A stretch of 64,000 bases of DNA from Mycolicibacterium sp. (GCF_016462545.1 NZ_JAEMTA010000001.1:382668-446667), one strand, 5' to 3'. Positions 25,147 through 34,000 are shown, numbered from the stretch's first letter. Notes: generated by a model from the sequence alone, not told the origin. Numbers and translations: made by a program.

Positions 25147-26022
25147 GTGCCTGACGCCGAAGTCTGCGAAGTCTTTGATGCGTGGATCAACCTCCCGTAC
25201 TCGCCGGGCGAGGTGACGCCCGACCCGTCGGTGGTGGCCCGCTTCAAGCGCGGTAACAGCGCCTACGAGGGCGGCGAGACGATGGCGGACGTCGTCGCCG
25301 AGATGGATCGGCTCGGGATCTCGTGCGGAGTGTTGTCCAAGGCCCCCCGCGACATCACCCCGCCCTTCGTACACGGCACCAAGACGGGCGAGGCGGTGCT
25401 GCGGGAGACGTGCGAGCGGTTGGCCGGATTCCAGCGCAAATATCCCGGACGGTTCGTCACGTCGGTGGGGATCGATCCGCGGCTGGGTTATGAGGCATCG
25501 AAGCACGTGCGAATCGCGGTGCAGGAGTACGGAATCAAGTGCATCCGCATCATCCCGATGTTCACCGGCATCGCGATCGACGACAAATTGGCCTACCCCC
25601 TCTATACCGCGGCGTGCGACGAGGGAGCCGTCGTGTCGATCAACGTCGGAGTGCCTGGGCCGATGAAGCCGGCCAAGCTGCAGCGGACCATCCTCGTCGA
25701 CGAGGTGGCACTGGCGTTTCCCGAGCTGTCCATCGTGATGAGCCACCTCGGCGATCCATGGATCTCCGAGACCGTCGCGATGCTCATCAAGCATCCCAAC
25801 GTGTATGCCATGACGGCGGGCTGGGCACCCAAGTACGTCTCGGAGGACATCCTGCGGTTCGCGCAGAAGCGCAACCCCCGCAAGCTGATGTGGGCGTCGG
25901 ACTATCCGATCCTGCCGTTGGACCGAACGATCACCGAGGGCCGCGGGCTTCCGCTGACCGGAGAGAGCCGAACCGGTTACCTCGGCGCCAATGCACGGGC
26001 CGTCTTCGGCCCCCCGACTTAG
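25147..26022 (+). CDS. amidohydrolase-2-like protein lacking canonical metal ligands
   Basis: This 291-aa TIM-barrel protein of the amidohydrolase-2 group starts at GTG 25147. The usual N-terminal DxHxH motif is replaced by FDAWINLPY, and the strand that normally supplies the next His reads SINVGVPGP. The later His (MSHLGDPW) and Asp (ASDYPILPL) sites remain. Related actinobacterial proteins with DAWxNL form a recognisable subgroup, so this is a family trait rather than decay. Catalysis may need no metal, or a different one. It is co-transcribed with crotonases, an SDR and FadE genes. Confidence 0.82.
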   Translation: MPDAEVCEVFDAWINLPYSPGEVTPDPSVVARFKRGNSAYEGGETMADVVAEMDRLGISCGVLSKAPRDITPPFVHGTKTGEAVLRETCERLAGFQRKYPGRFVTSVGIDPRLGYEASKHVRIAVQEYGIKCIRIIPMFTGIAIDDKLAYPLYTAACDEGAVVSINVGVPGPMKPAKLQRTILVDEVALAFPELSIVMSHLGDPWISETVAMLIKHPNVYAMTAGWAPKYVSEDILRFAQKRNPRKLMWASDYPILPLDRTITEGRGLPLTGESRTGYLGANARAVFGPPT

Positions 26023-26032
26023 AGGGAGTGAC

Positions 26033-26926
26033 ATGCGATTGCACGAAGGCCGCGTCGCGGTGATCACCGGTGCCGCGGGCGGCATCGGCCGCGAGCACGC
26101 GCTTGAGTTCGCCAGGCACGGCGCCAAGGTCGTCGTCAACGACGTCGGCCCCGCCCAGGCAGTGGTCGACGAGATCATCGCCGCCGGAGGTGACGCCGTC
26201 GCCAACTCCGACGACATCTCGGACTTCGATGGCGCCAAGCGGCTGATCGACACCGCCCTCGAGACGTACGGGGATCTGCACGTGCTCGTCAACAACGCGG
26301 GCATCCTGCGGGACAAGATGTTCGTGAACATGGACATCGACATGTGGGACGACGTGATTCGGGTTCACCTGCGGGGAACGTTCGCGCCGACCAAGCATGC
26401 CGTGGCCTACTGGCGGACCAAGCACAAGGCCGGTGAAGCCGTGTCCCATCCCCGGGTGATCAACACGTCGTCTCCGTCCGGTCTCTACGGAAATCCGGGC
26501 CAGTCCAACTACGGTGCGGCCAAGGCCGCCATTGCCAGTTTCACGGTCATCCTTGCCGACGAACTGAGCAGGATGGGCATCACCGTCAACGCCATCGCGC
26601 CGAGCGCACTGACCCAAATGACCGAGGGGCTCGAGACCTACGTCGCGCGGCTCAAGGAGATCGACAAGAAGACCGGCTTCGACGCGGGCTCCCCGGCCAA
26701 CATCTCACCGCTGGTCGTATGGCTCGCCTCTGCGGAAGCCGCCGAGATCACGGGACGCGTCTTCAACGTCAAGGGCGGCGCGATCTCCGTCGCCGAGACC
26801 TGGATGGCCGGACCCGGTGTCGAGCAGGAGGCCCGTTGGGCTGCAGATGAACTCGGCTCCGTCATCCCCGACCTGGTGGCCAAGGCCCGGCCCAACTCGG
26901 ACGGCTCCGGTAAGCCCCGTGCCTGA
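26033..26926 (+). CDS. SDR-family oxidoreductase, hydroxyacyl-CoA dehydrogenase-like
   Basis: This 297-aa SDR has TGAAGGIG (residues 11-18), D36 in VVVNDVGPA suggesting NAD, NNAGILRDKMF, catalytic Ser in NTSSPSGLYG and YGAAK. The extended size and the NNAGILRDKMF sequence resemble the (3R)-hydroxyacyl-CoA dehydrogenase domain of MFE-2/17beta-HSD4-type enzymes. A ring-hydroxyl or 3-hydroxyacyl-CoA oxidation step is plausible. It starts at ATG 26033 with AGAGGGAG upstream, and overlaps the following crotonase by 8 nt. It is similar in layout to the 45107-46018 product. Confidence 0.88.
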   Translation: MRLHEGRVAVITGAAGGIGREHALEFARHGAKVVVNDVGPAQAVVDEIIAAGGDAVANSDDISDFDGAKRLIDTALETYGDLHVLVNNAGILRDKMFVNMDIDMWDDVIRVHLRGTFAPTKHAVAYWRTKHKAGEAVSHPRVINTSSPSGLYGNPGQSNYGAAKAAIASFTVILADELSRMGITVNAIAPSALTQMTEGLETYVARLKEIDKKTGFDAGSPANISPLVVWLASAEAAEITGRVFNVKGGAISVAETWMAGPGVEQEARWAADELGSVIPDLVAKARPNSDGSGKPRA

Positions 26927-27755
26927 CGGCATCGCCGTCGAGCGAAACGGCGCGACTGGGCTGGTCTGGTTGGATCGGCCCGATCGCGGCAACGCCTTCA
27001 TCTCGGCGATGCAGGTCGAGCTCCATCGGCAGCTCGAGATACTCGACGCCGACGAGTCGATCAGAGCCATCGTCGTCACCGGTCGCGGCCGACATTTCTC
27101 CACGGGCGCTGACATGGAGCCCGGCGGCGCCAATTTCGCGTTCGACGACCAGCAGCATGTGGCGGCCCGGAGGGAGATGGGGGCGCGCCCGCGACCGTGG
27201 AAGTTGCGGACTCCGATCATCGGCGCTCTCAACGGCTCCGCCGTCGGCATCGGTCTCACGCTCCCCGTGCAATGGGACATCCGCGTGATGAACGAGACGG
27301 CGAAGTACGGCTTCGTGTTTACCCGGCGGGGCTTGATCCCCGAGCAGAACTCACTGTGGCTGCTGCCGCGGCTCGTCGGGTTCGGCCGAGCCGTCGAGTT
27401 GCTGCTCACCGGACGCATCTTCTCTGGCGCCGAGGCGCGCGAGTTCGGATTGGCGACCGAGGCACTGCCCGGCGACGAGGTGCTCGACCGGGCAATGCTC
27501 ATCGCCGCCGAGATCGCGACCACCACCGCCCCGGCCGCGGTTGGCGTGACCAAGCACCTCGTCTACGACCTGCTGGGGGAGACCGATCGCGAGGCGGCGT
27601 TCTACCGTGAATGGGAGACCTTCCGTTGGTTCGGTCGGCAGACCGACTCGAGCGAGGGCGTCGCCTCCTTCCTCGAGCGCCGGACGCCGGAATTCACGCT
27701 GTCCAAGCACATTTCGCTACCCGACACCGACCGCGGCTGGAGCAGCAATGAGTGA
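26919..27755 (+). CDS. crotonase-superfamily protein with substituted catalytic Glu residues
   Basis: This 278-aa protein starts at GTG 26919, overlapping the SDR gene by 8 nt. It has crotonase motifs GRGRHFSTGADM and NGSAVGIGLTLPVQWD. Both classical hydratase Glu positions are changed, to Thr (GIGLTLP) and Phe (GFVFTRRG), while GLIPEQNSLWLLPRLVG provides an alternative Glu. The C-terminus is about 20 residues longer than average (HISLPDTDRGWSSNE). It is followed by another crotonase overlapping by 8 nt, and the two may form a hetero-oligomer. Confidence 0.87.
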   Translation: MPDGIAVERNGATGLVWLDRPDRGNAFISAMQVELHRQLEILDADESIRAIVVTGRGRHFSTGADMEPGGANFAFDDQQHVAARREMGARPRPWKLRTPIIGALNGSAVGIGLTLPVQWDIRVMNETAKYGFVFTRRGLIPEQNSLWLLPRLVGFGRAVELLLTGRIFSGAEAREFGLATEALPGDEVLDRAMLIAAEIATTTAPAAVGVTKHLVYDLLGETDREAAFYREWETFRWFGRQTDSSEGVASFLERRTPEFTLSKHISLPDTDRGWSSNE

Positions 27756-28536
27756 CACCGTGCTGTACGAGGTGGATTCCCAAGGTGCCGCTTTACTGAC
27801 GTTGAGCCGCCCGGACCGGCGCAACATGTGGACCGCCCAGATGGAGACCGAGTTCTACGACTGCCTCGACCAGGCGGCGACCGACCCGACCGTACGGGTC
27901 ATCGTCGTGACGGGTGCCGGAACCTCCTTCGTGCCCGGTCTCGATCCTGCCGTGCTCGCCGGCCTGACGTCGGGCACGGCCTACACGTCCAACCGCCGCC
28001 CACAGACCCACGCCACCACGATCCCCAAGCCCGTCATCGGTGCGATCAACGGGGCGTGTGCCGGTATCGGACTGGCGCAGGCGCTGATGTTCGACTACCG
28101 GTTTGCGGTTCGGGGCGCCAAGTTCAGTACGGCGTTCGCCAAGCGCGGGCTGCCCGCCGAGGACGCCACCGCATGGATCCTCACCCGACTGGTGGGTCCT
28201 GCGCACGCCTTCGACCTGCTGGCCACTGGACGCGTCTTCCTTGCCGAGGAGGCCGCTGAATTCGGCGTCGTGCAAAAGCTTTCGGATCCCGGTCGGGTCG
28301 TCGACGATGCCCTGGCCTTCGCGCACGGGCTGGCGGAGAACGTATCGCCGGTGGCGATGGCGATGATCAAGTCGCAGATCTGGCGTGACAGTGAGACCAC
28401 GCTGGAGGCCGCGCGCATTCGGGCGCAATACCTCCTGAAGCTGGCGAAGGAGCAGCCCGACTTCGCCGAGGGCACCGCGAGTCTCACCGAGAAGCGTCCG
28501 CCCAACTTTGGGCCCTATTCGGGACTGCACTTCTGA
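27748..28536 (+). CDS. crotonase-superfamily protein with substituted catalytic Glu residues
   Basis: This 262-aa crotonase-fold protein starts at ATG 27748. Its oxyanion motif is altered (GAGTSFVPGLDPAVL instead of FxxGxD), and the second reads NGACAGIGLAQALMFD. The two hydratase Glu positions are Ala (GLAQAL) and Phe (STAFAKRG), with an acidic pair in GLPAEDATAW. It is the third divergent crotonase in this operon. The ATG of the next gene overlaps its stop by 1 nt (TGATG). Confidence 0.86.
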   Translation: MSDTVLYEVDSQGAALLTLSRPDRRNMWTAQMETEFYDCLDQAATDPTVRVIVVTGAGTSFVPGLDPAVLAGLTSGTAYTSNRRPQTHATTIPKPVIGAINGACAGIGLAQALMFDYRFAVRGAKFSTAFAKRGLPAEDATAWILTRLVGPAHAFDLLATGRVFLAEEAAEFGVVQKLSDPGRVVDDALAFAHGLAENVSPVAMAMIKSQIWRDSETTLEAARIRAQYLLKLAKEQPDFAEGTASLTEKRPPNFGPYSGLHF

Positions 28537-29720
28537 TGAACGTCGAGATCGCTGGGGAGAAGGCGGAGTTCCGCGACGAGATCCGCACGTGGCTGGCCGA
28601 ACACCTCGTCGGTGAGTTCGCCGAGCACCTCGGCGTCGGGAGCCCCACCGATGACACCGCATGGGACGTCCGTGTGGAGTGGGAGCGCGAACTCGCACGT
28701 GGGAAATGGTTGGGACTCACCTGGCCGACCGAGTACGGCGGCCGCGGCTTCGGTTTGGCCGAAGAGATCGTCTTCGAGTACGAGTACGCCCGCGCCGCCG
28801 CACCGGCCCGGGTGAACACCCAGGCTCTCGAACTGTTAGGTCCGACGCTGCTGGCCTTTGGCTCTGAGCAGCAGAAGCAACGATTCTTGCCGAAAATTCT
28901 TGCGGTCGAGGAGATGTGGGGTCAGGGCTTCTCAGAGCCCGGCGCTGGCTCGGATCTTGCCTCGGTGCGAACCAAGGCGGTACTCGACGCTGATGGCTGG
29001 CACGTCGACGGCCAGAAGGTGTGGACCACCTTTGGCGATCGAGCCGACTGGCTCTACGTCCTGTGCCGGACCGACCCCGATGCCTCGCTGCGACACCGAG
29101 GGTTGACCTTGCTGCTGATCCCCGTCGACCAGCCCGGGGTCGAGGTGAGGCCCATCGAGAACATCACCCGATCGTCCGAGTTCAGCGAATGCTTCTTCAA
29201 CGACGCTCGCACCGCCGTGGACATGGCGGTCGGCGGGGTCGGCAACGGTTGGCCCGTGGTGATGGCGACGTTGGGCATGGAACGCGGGAGCGCCCTCATG
29301 CCTATGCAATTGGCCTTCGAGCGAGAGGTGAATGGGCTCGTCGAGCTGGCCGGCCGCAGCGCCGCCGGGGATGACCCGCGGATCCGGCAACGTCTCGTCG
29401 ATGCGGTGATTGGCGTGCACATCATGCGCTCGACCAACCTGCGTGTGGTGGCCGATCTGCTCGACCCGCGCGGTGGAGCCGCTTGTAAGGCGACGGCGGC
29501 TGCAGCGGCGGCGAGCAAGCTGTTCGCGTCCACCCATCATCAACGGCTCGGCGAACTGGCTATCGAGCTCCTTGGTCCGGAGTCGGTGTTCGATTCGCAG
29601 GACGACTCCACGTGGGCGCGAAAGTTGTTCCTTCTCAGCCGCGCCGAGACGATCTACGGCGGGACGTCGGAGATTCAGCGCAACATCATCGCCGAGCGTG
29701 TCCTCGGCTTACCCCGTTGA
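28536..29720 (+). CDS. acyl-CoA dehydrogenase, large FadE subunit
   Basis: This 394-aa full-length FadE has GFSEPGAGSDLASVRTKA, GQKVWTTFGDRADWLY, helix-G Glu in TLGMERGSAL and C-terminal IYGGTSEIQRNIIAERVLGLP. It is close to the 23036-24259 product in sequence style. It is translated by 1-nt coupling from the preceding crotonase and followed 10 nt later by a second dehydrogenase subunit, the typical mycobacterial heteromeric pair. Confidence 0.9.
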   Translation: MNVEIAGEKAEFRDEIRTWLAEHLVGEFAEHLGVGSPTDDTAWDVRVEWERELARGKWLGLTWPTEYGGRGFGLAEEIVFEYEYARAAAPARVNTQALELLGPTLLAFGSEQQKQRFLPKILAVEEMWGQGFSEPGAGSDLASVRTKAVLDADGWHVDGQKVWTTFGDRADWLYVLCRTDPDASLRHRGLTLLLIPVDQPGVEVRPIENITRSSEFSECFFNDARTAVDMAVGGVGNGWPVVMATLGMERGSALMPMQLAFEREVNGLVELAGRSAAGDDPRIRQRLVDAVIGVHIMRSTNLRVVADLLDPRGGAACKATAAAAAASKLFASTHHQRLGELAIELLGPESVFDSQDDSTWARKLFLLSRAETIYGGTSEIQRNIIAERVLGLPR

Positions 29721-29730
29721 GGAGCACAGG

Positions 29731-30846
29731 ATGGCCTTGATCACCACCGAGGAGCAGGAGTCCCTGCGCGATGTGATGAAGTCGTTCCTCGCCAGGTACT
29801 CGAGCGAGTCCGACGTCCGCGCGGTCATGGACGGCCCCGACGGCTACGACGCGAAGGCCTGGCAGATGGCCGCCGACCAGATCGGTGTTCAGGCACTGGC
29901 GATACCGGAGGAGATGGGCGGGGCCGGTTACGGTTTCGACGAGCTCGCCATCGTGATGGAGGAGGCGGGACGGACGCTGTTTCCCGCCCCGCTGATGTCC
30001 ACGACGGTGCTTGCCACCAGCGCGCTCCTGACAGTCGGCGGACCAGAGGCGCACGCTTACCTGGCCCGGATCGCCACGGGCGAGCTGATCGCCACGGTCG
30101 CCGTGTCCGAGGCTCTGCTGCACTGGGATTCGGCAGATGTGAAGACGACGGCAGATCCCGTCGACGGCGGGTGGAGGTTGACCGGCGACAAGCCCTACGT
30201 GCTGGATGGAGCCCAGGCCGGGCTGATCATCGTCGCTGCCCGCACCGACGCGGGCGTCTCGCTGTTCGCCGCGGAATCCGGCGCCGACGGTCTGACGATC
30301 GACCCGCTGGATTCGATGGATCAGACGCGCAGGCTGGCTCGGGTGAGCTTCTCCTCGACTCCCGGCGTGCTGCTCGGTGGCGACGGATCCGGTTGGGACA
30401 CAGTGGCTAGTGTCTACGACCGAGCCTTGGCCGCACTGGCGTGCGAGCAGGTCGGCGGCGCCCAAGCTGCGCTTGACATGACCGTCGCGTACGTCAACAT
30501 GCGCCAGCAGTTCGGGCGGCCCATCGGGTCGTTCCAGGCGATCAAACACCGGTGTGCAGACCTTCTCGTCGAGGTGGAGTCGGCCCGCTCGGCAGCCGCC
30601 TACGCGAGCACCGCGGTGGCCGCCGGCGCCGATGACGCATCGGTGGCGGCGGCAATCGCCAAGGTCTACTGCTCGCAAGCCTTCTATCACGTGGCCGCCG
30701 AGTGCATTCAGATGCATGGCGGCATCGGCTTCACCTGGGAGCACCCGGCGCATCTGTACTTCAAGAGGGCCAAGAGTTCCGAGGCGCTGTTCGGCTGGCC
30801 GGCGCATCACCGCGAGCGCATCGCCACCCTCATCGGCCTGGACTAA
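29731..30846 (+). CDS. acyl-CoA dehydrogenase, FadE partner subunit
   Basis: This 371-aa partner starts at ATG 29731 with GAGGAG upstream. N-terminal domain IPEEMGGAGYGFDELAIVME is present, but the SEPxAGSD motif is replaced by VSEALLHWDSADV, so flavin contacts must come partly from the partner. The C-terminal domain keeps QFGRPIGSFQAIKHRCADLL and IQMHGGIGFTWEHPAHLYF. The last half matches the 48354-49517 product closely in pattern. It is the last gene of the operon, followed by a strong hairpin. Confidence 0.9.
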   Translation: MALITTEEQESLRDVMKSFLARYSSESDVRAVMDGPDGYDAKAWQMAADQIGVQALAIPEEMGGAGYGFDELAIVMEEAGRTLFPAPLMSTTVLATSALLTVGGPEAHAYLARIATGELIATVAVSEALLHWDSADVKTTADPVDGGWRLTGDKPYVLDGAQAGLIIVAARTDAGVSLFAAESGADGLTIDPLDSMDQTRRLARVSFSSTPGVLLGGDGSGWDTVASVYDRALAALACEQVGGAQAALDMTVAYVNMRQQFGRPIGSFQAIKHRCADLLVEVESARSAAAYASTAVAAGADDASVAAAIAKVYCSQAFYHVAAECIQMHGGIGFTWEHPAHLYFKRAKSSEALFGWPAHHRERIATLIGLD

Positions 30847-30857
30847 CTCCAATCCCT

Positions 30858-30910
30858 GCGATTTGTGCACGTTTTGGAGCGGTCAGCGCTCCCAAACGTG
30901 CACAAATCGC
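30858..30910. terminator. long bidirectional hairpin terminator
   Basis: Two 24-nt arms (30858-30881 and 30887-30910) pair with a single mismatch around a 5-nt loop; the arm core is ATTTGTGCACGTTT. The hairpin lies between the convergent FadE operon (ending 30846) and FadD gene (ending 30934). It lacks a clear U-tract, as usual for mycobacterial terminators, and should work in both directions. Confidence 0.75.
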
Positions 30911-30933
30911 TAGGCGGGGGTTTACGGCGGGGC

Positions 30934-32571
30934 CTACTCGCCGAGCAAGGCGTGCAGCTCCTTGCGGACGATCTTGCCGGTGGTCCCGCGTGGCAGTTCG
31001 TCGAGCAATGCGATGTCACGGGGCACCTTGTAGTTGGCGAGGTGCTCGCGCACGTGTTTCTTGAGCACGTCGACGTCGGCGGTCGAATCGCTGCGCAGCA
31101 CCACGAACGCGGTGAGCCGCTGACCGTACTGCTCGTCGTCGACGCCGAGCACCACCGCTTCGGCCACATCGGGGTGAGCGGCCAGTGTCTTCTCCACCTC
31201 GATGGGGTAGACGTTCTCGCCACCGGAGACGATCATCTCGTCGTCACGGCCGACCACGAACAGCCTTCCCGCGTCGTCGAGGTAGCCGACGTCTCCGGAG
31301 GCCATGAAGCCCTCGTGGAAGTCCTTCGTATTGCCCGAGGTGTACCCGTCGAACTGTGTCGTGTTGTGCACGTAGATCCCACCCGTCTCGCCGGTCGCGA
31401 CCTCTCGGAAGTCGGCGTCGAGGATGCGAATCCGGGTCCCCACCGCCGGGGTGCCCGCGGTGTCCGGCGCGGCCCGGAGATCCGTGGGGGTGGCGGTGGC
31501 GATCATGCCCGCCTCGGTGGCGTTGTAGTTGTTGTAGATGACGTCGCCGAACTGGTCCATGAATGCCGTGACGACGTCGGGCCGCATCCTCGATCCCGAG
31601 GCGCTCGCGAAGCGAAGGGTGCTGCAACTGTAGCTATTTCGCACCTCTTCGGGCAGATCCATGATTCGGTCGAACATGACGGGCACCACGGCCAGACCCG
31701 TCGCCTGATGAGCGTCGACCATCTCCAGGGTGGCCTCCGGATCGAACCGTCGGCGGGTGACGACCGTGCAGGCCAGCATCGCAGCGAGGGCCAGTTGCCC
31801 GAAGCCCCAGGCGTGGAACATCGGTGCCACCACGACGATGGTCTCCTCGGCGCGCCAGGGGGTGCGATCCAGGATCGACTTGACGTCGGCGATCCCGCCG
31901 CCGGAGCGCTTGGCGCCCTTGGGCGTTCCGGTGGTCCCCGAAGTCAGCAGGATCAACTTCGACGCACGGTCCGACTTGGCCGGACGCTGCCCGAGGTGGG
32001 CGGCGATCAGCTTCTCGACGGTCTGGTCGTGGGCGTCGGGATCATCGGTCCAGCCCAGGATGCGGACACACGCCGAATCGTCGTCAAGAGCCTTGTCGAC
32101 CGACGGTGTGAACTCGTCGTCGTAGATCACGACGTCGACGCCCTCGCGGCTGACCACGTCGGCGAGCGCCGGACCGGCGAACGAGGTGTTGAGCAGCAGG
32201 ACGTCGGCACCGATCTTGTTGGCGGCTACGAGCGCCGAGATGAATCCCCGGTGGTTGCGACACATGATGCCGATCACCGACGGCTCACCGCCGGGCAGCG
32301 CCTGGAGCGCCGCGGCGAGGGCGTCGGCGCGCTGCTCCAACTGCTTCCACGTCAGGGTGCCGAGTTCGTCGATGAGGCCGGGGCGGTCGGGGCAGCGCGC
32401 TGCGGCCATCGCGAAACCGGTTGTCGCCGACATCCCCTCGCGCCGGACGGCCTCGACGATCCTCAGATATCGATCCGGCCGCAGCGGTGCGATGAGGCCC
32501 GCTCGGGTGAGAGTCCTCAAGGTCCCGACGACGTCGGTGATCTGGTCTACGACATCGTTCACTGCGGACAT
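30934..32571 (-). CDS. long-chain acyl-CoA synthetase, FadD2/FadD12-like
   Basis: This 545-aa ANL ligase has an N-terminal extension (LTRAGLIAPLRPDRYLRIVE, about 50 residues) typical of the mycobacterial FadD2/FadD12 group. P-loop LLTSGTTGTPKG lies at residues 208-219, NNYNATEAGM near 370, ASGDVGYLDDAGRLFVVGRDDE near 450 and the catalytic Lys in TTGKIVRKEL near the end. It starts at ATG 32571, 2 nt after the thiolase stop. A thiolase-ligase pair suggests beta-oxidation of an activated acid. The exact chain length is not deducible. Confidence 0.9.
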   Translation of the reverse strand: MSAVNDVVDQITDVVGTLRTLTRAGLIAPLRPDRYLRIVEAVRREGMSATTGFAMAAARCPDRPGLIDELGTLTWKQLEQRADALAAALQALPGGEPSVIGIMCRNHRGFISALVAANKIGADVLLLNTSFAGPALADVVSREGVDVVIYDDEFTPSVDKALDDDSACVRILGWTDDPDAHDQTVEKLIAAHLGQRPAKSDRASKLILLTSGTTGTPKGAKRSGGGIADVKSILDRTPWRAEETIVVVAPMFHAWGFGQLALAAMLACTVVTRRRFDPEATLEMVDAHQATGLAVVPVMFDRIMDLPEEVRNSYSCSTLRFASASGSRMRPDVVTAFMDQFGDVIYNNYNATEAGMIATATPTDLRAAPDTAGTPAVGTRIRILDADFREVATGETGGIYVHNTTQFDGYTSGNTKDFHEGFMASGDVGYLDDAGRLFVVGRDDEMIVSGGENVYPIEVEKTLAAHPDVAEAVVLGVDDEQYGQRLTAFVVLRSDSTADVDVLKKHVREHLANYKVPRDIALLDELPRGTTGKIVRKELHALLGE

Positions 32572-32573
32572 CG

Positions 32574-33746
32574 TCAATCCAGCCGTTCGTAGATCGTGGC
32601 GTTGGCGGTGCCGCCGCCCTCGCACATGGTCTGCAAACCGTAGCGCGTTCCCGTGCGCTGCAAGTGGTTGACGAGGGTGGTCGCCAGCCGGGCGCCCGAG
32701 CAGCCGAGCGGATGGCCCAGCGCGATGGCGCCGCCGACGGGGTTGAGACGATCGAGCGCCGCTCCGGTCGCGGCCTGCCAGGCCAAGGGGACGGACGCGA
32801 ACGCCTCGTTCACCTCGAAGTAGTCGATGTCGTCGATGCTCAGCCCGGAGCGCTTCAACGCAAGCGCCGTCGCGGGAATGGGACCGGTCAACATCTTCAC
32901 CGGGTCGTCGCCGGTGACGACGGCGGTGTGGACGCGGGCGATCGGCGTGAGACCCAGTTCTGCCGCACGCCCCGAAGTCGTAATCAGCACGGCGGCAGCA
33001 CCATCGGAGATCTGGGAGGCGTTGCCCGCGGTAATGCATCCGTCTGTCACGAATGGCGCCTTCAGGGTCGCGAGCCTTTCGACCGTCGACCCCCGGCGAA
33101 TTCCCTCGTCCGCCGAGACGACGCCGGAATCGGTGGAGATGGAGACGATCTCGTCGTCGAAGAGGCCGTCGTCCTGGGCCGTCGCCGCGAGTTCGTGGGA
33201 GCGGATCGAATATTCGTCGAGTTGGGTGCGCGAGAGCCCGTACTCACGGGCGATCAGTTCGGCGCCTGCGCCCTGATTGAACCGACCGTTGAAACCCGGT
33301 GCCGTCAGGGCGTCGTCGTAGCGGCTGACGGCCGAGCCGCCCATGTCGCCGGTGCCCTCCACGGTCGAGGCGCCCATCGGAACGGCGGACATCATCTCCA
33401 CGCCGCCGGCGATGATCATGTCGGCCTGCCCTGACACGACGGTCGCGGCCGCAGTCGAGATGGCTTGCTGCGAGGAACCGCACTGACGGTCGATGGTGAA
33501 GCCCGGGACGGATTCTGGCCAGCCAGCCGCCAGGACGGCCATCCTGCCGACGTTGCCCGACTGCTGTCCGACGCTGAGGACGTTGCCCCAATGGACGTCG
33601 TCGACCTGAGATGGGTCGACACCGGCGCGGGCGACCAGGGCCTTGAGGACCTCGGCCGAGAGGTCGACGGCGTGCACACCCGCCAACCCCCCGTTCCGCT
33701 TGCCGATTGGCGTCCGTACCGCCCCGACGATGACTGCGTCCCGCAT
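32574..33746 (-). CDS. acetyl-CoA C-acyltransferase (thiolase, FadA-like)
   Basis: This 390-aa thiolase has all catalytic elements: nucleophile C89 (DRQCGSSQQA), NEAFAS, the GHPLGCSGAR His and the second Cys in MCEGGG. It cleaves 3-ketoacyl-CoA to acetyl-CoA or propionyl-CoA plus a shortened acyl-CoA. The start is taken as ATG 33746 (MRDAVIVG), the normal family N-terminus, with GAAGGGG upstream. A GCTAA-type palindrome lies 28 bp upstream, linking it to the GntR regulon proposed for 33.7-39.1 kb. Confidence 0.93.
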   Translation of the reverse strand: MRDAVIVGAVRTPIGKRNGGLAGVHAVDLSAEVLKALVARAGVDPSQVDDVHWGNVLSVGQQSGNVGRMAVLAAGWPESVPGFTIDRQCGSSQQAISTAAATVVSGQADMIIAGGVEMMSAVPMGASTVEGTGDMGGSAVSRYDDALTAPGFNGRFNQGAGAELIAREYGLSRTQLDEYSIRSHELAATAQDDGLFDDEIVSISTDSGVVSADEGIRRGSTVERLATLKAPFVTDGCITAGNASQISDGAAAVLITTSGRAAELGLTPIARVHTAVVTGDDPVKMLTGPIPATALALKRSGLSIDDIDYFEVNEAFASVPLAWQAATGAALDRLNPVGGAIALGHPLGCSGARLATTLVNHLQRTGTRYGLQTMCEGGGTANATIYERLD

Positions 33747-33773
33747 GTTCGACCCCTTCGTCGCTCTCAACTC

Positions 33774-33787
33774 GCTAAATATTTAAC
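33774..33787. promoter_or_regulatory. GCTAA-N4-TTA operator-like dyad
   Basis: GCTAAATATTTAAC lies upstream of the thiolase gene starting at 33746. It matches the palindrome GCTAATTGTTTAGC in front of the GntR gene (35602) at the outer half sites. It is a candidate site for that regulator. Confidence 0.5.
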
Positions 33788-33823
33788 TAATAGAATAGGC
33801 CGACTGCCGTTGGCGGTGCGATC

Positions 33824-33975
33824 CGGGCCGGTCCACGACGAGGATTAAGCGGCGCAGAACTGCGCGGCGCGACACCAGGTGGATTGGACCATCGGGCTCG
33901 CGCGCCTCGATCAGGATGTTCGTGCAGTGGTGGGCCAGCGGGATGTCCGGGTGCGGGGACGTCGATTTTCGCCAC
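33824..33975 (-). pseudogene. possible remnant of a SnoaL/NTF2-like gene
   Basis: The stretch from 33788 to 34000 has no intact gene. One minus-strand frame reads HPDIPLAHHCTNILIEAR and continues EPDGPIHLVSRRAVL. That resembles the central strands of NTF2/SnoaL-fold proteins, which are common in such catabolic clusters. There is no start codon or N-terminal half. The coordinates are approximate. I infer a decayed gene that once followed the hotdog gene. A chance reading frame is the alternative. Confidence 0.3.
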
Positions 33976-34000
33976 GTGTTCGAGTCTTCTCTCGCGAGAC

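Noticed and set aside
30865..32592. 575-codon plus-strand open frame antisense to the FadD gene
   Set aside because: Shadow of the ligase; starts inside the terminator hairpin, no recognisable motif.
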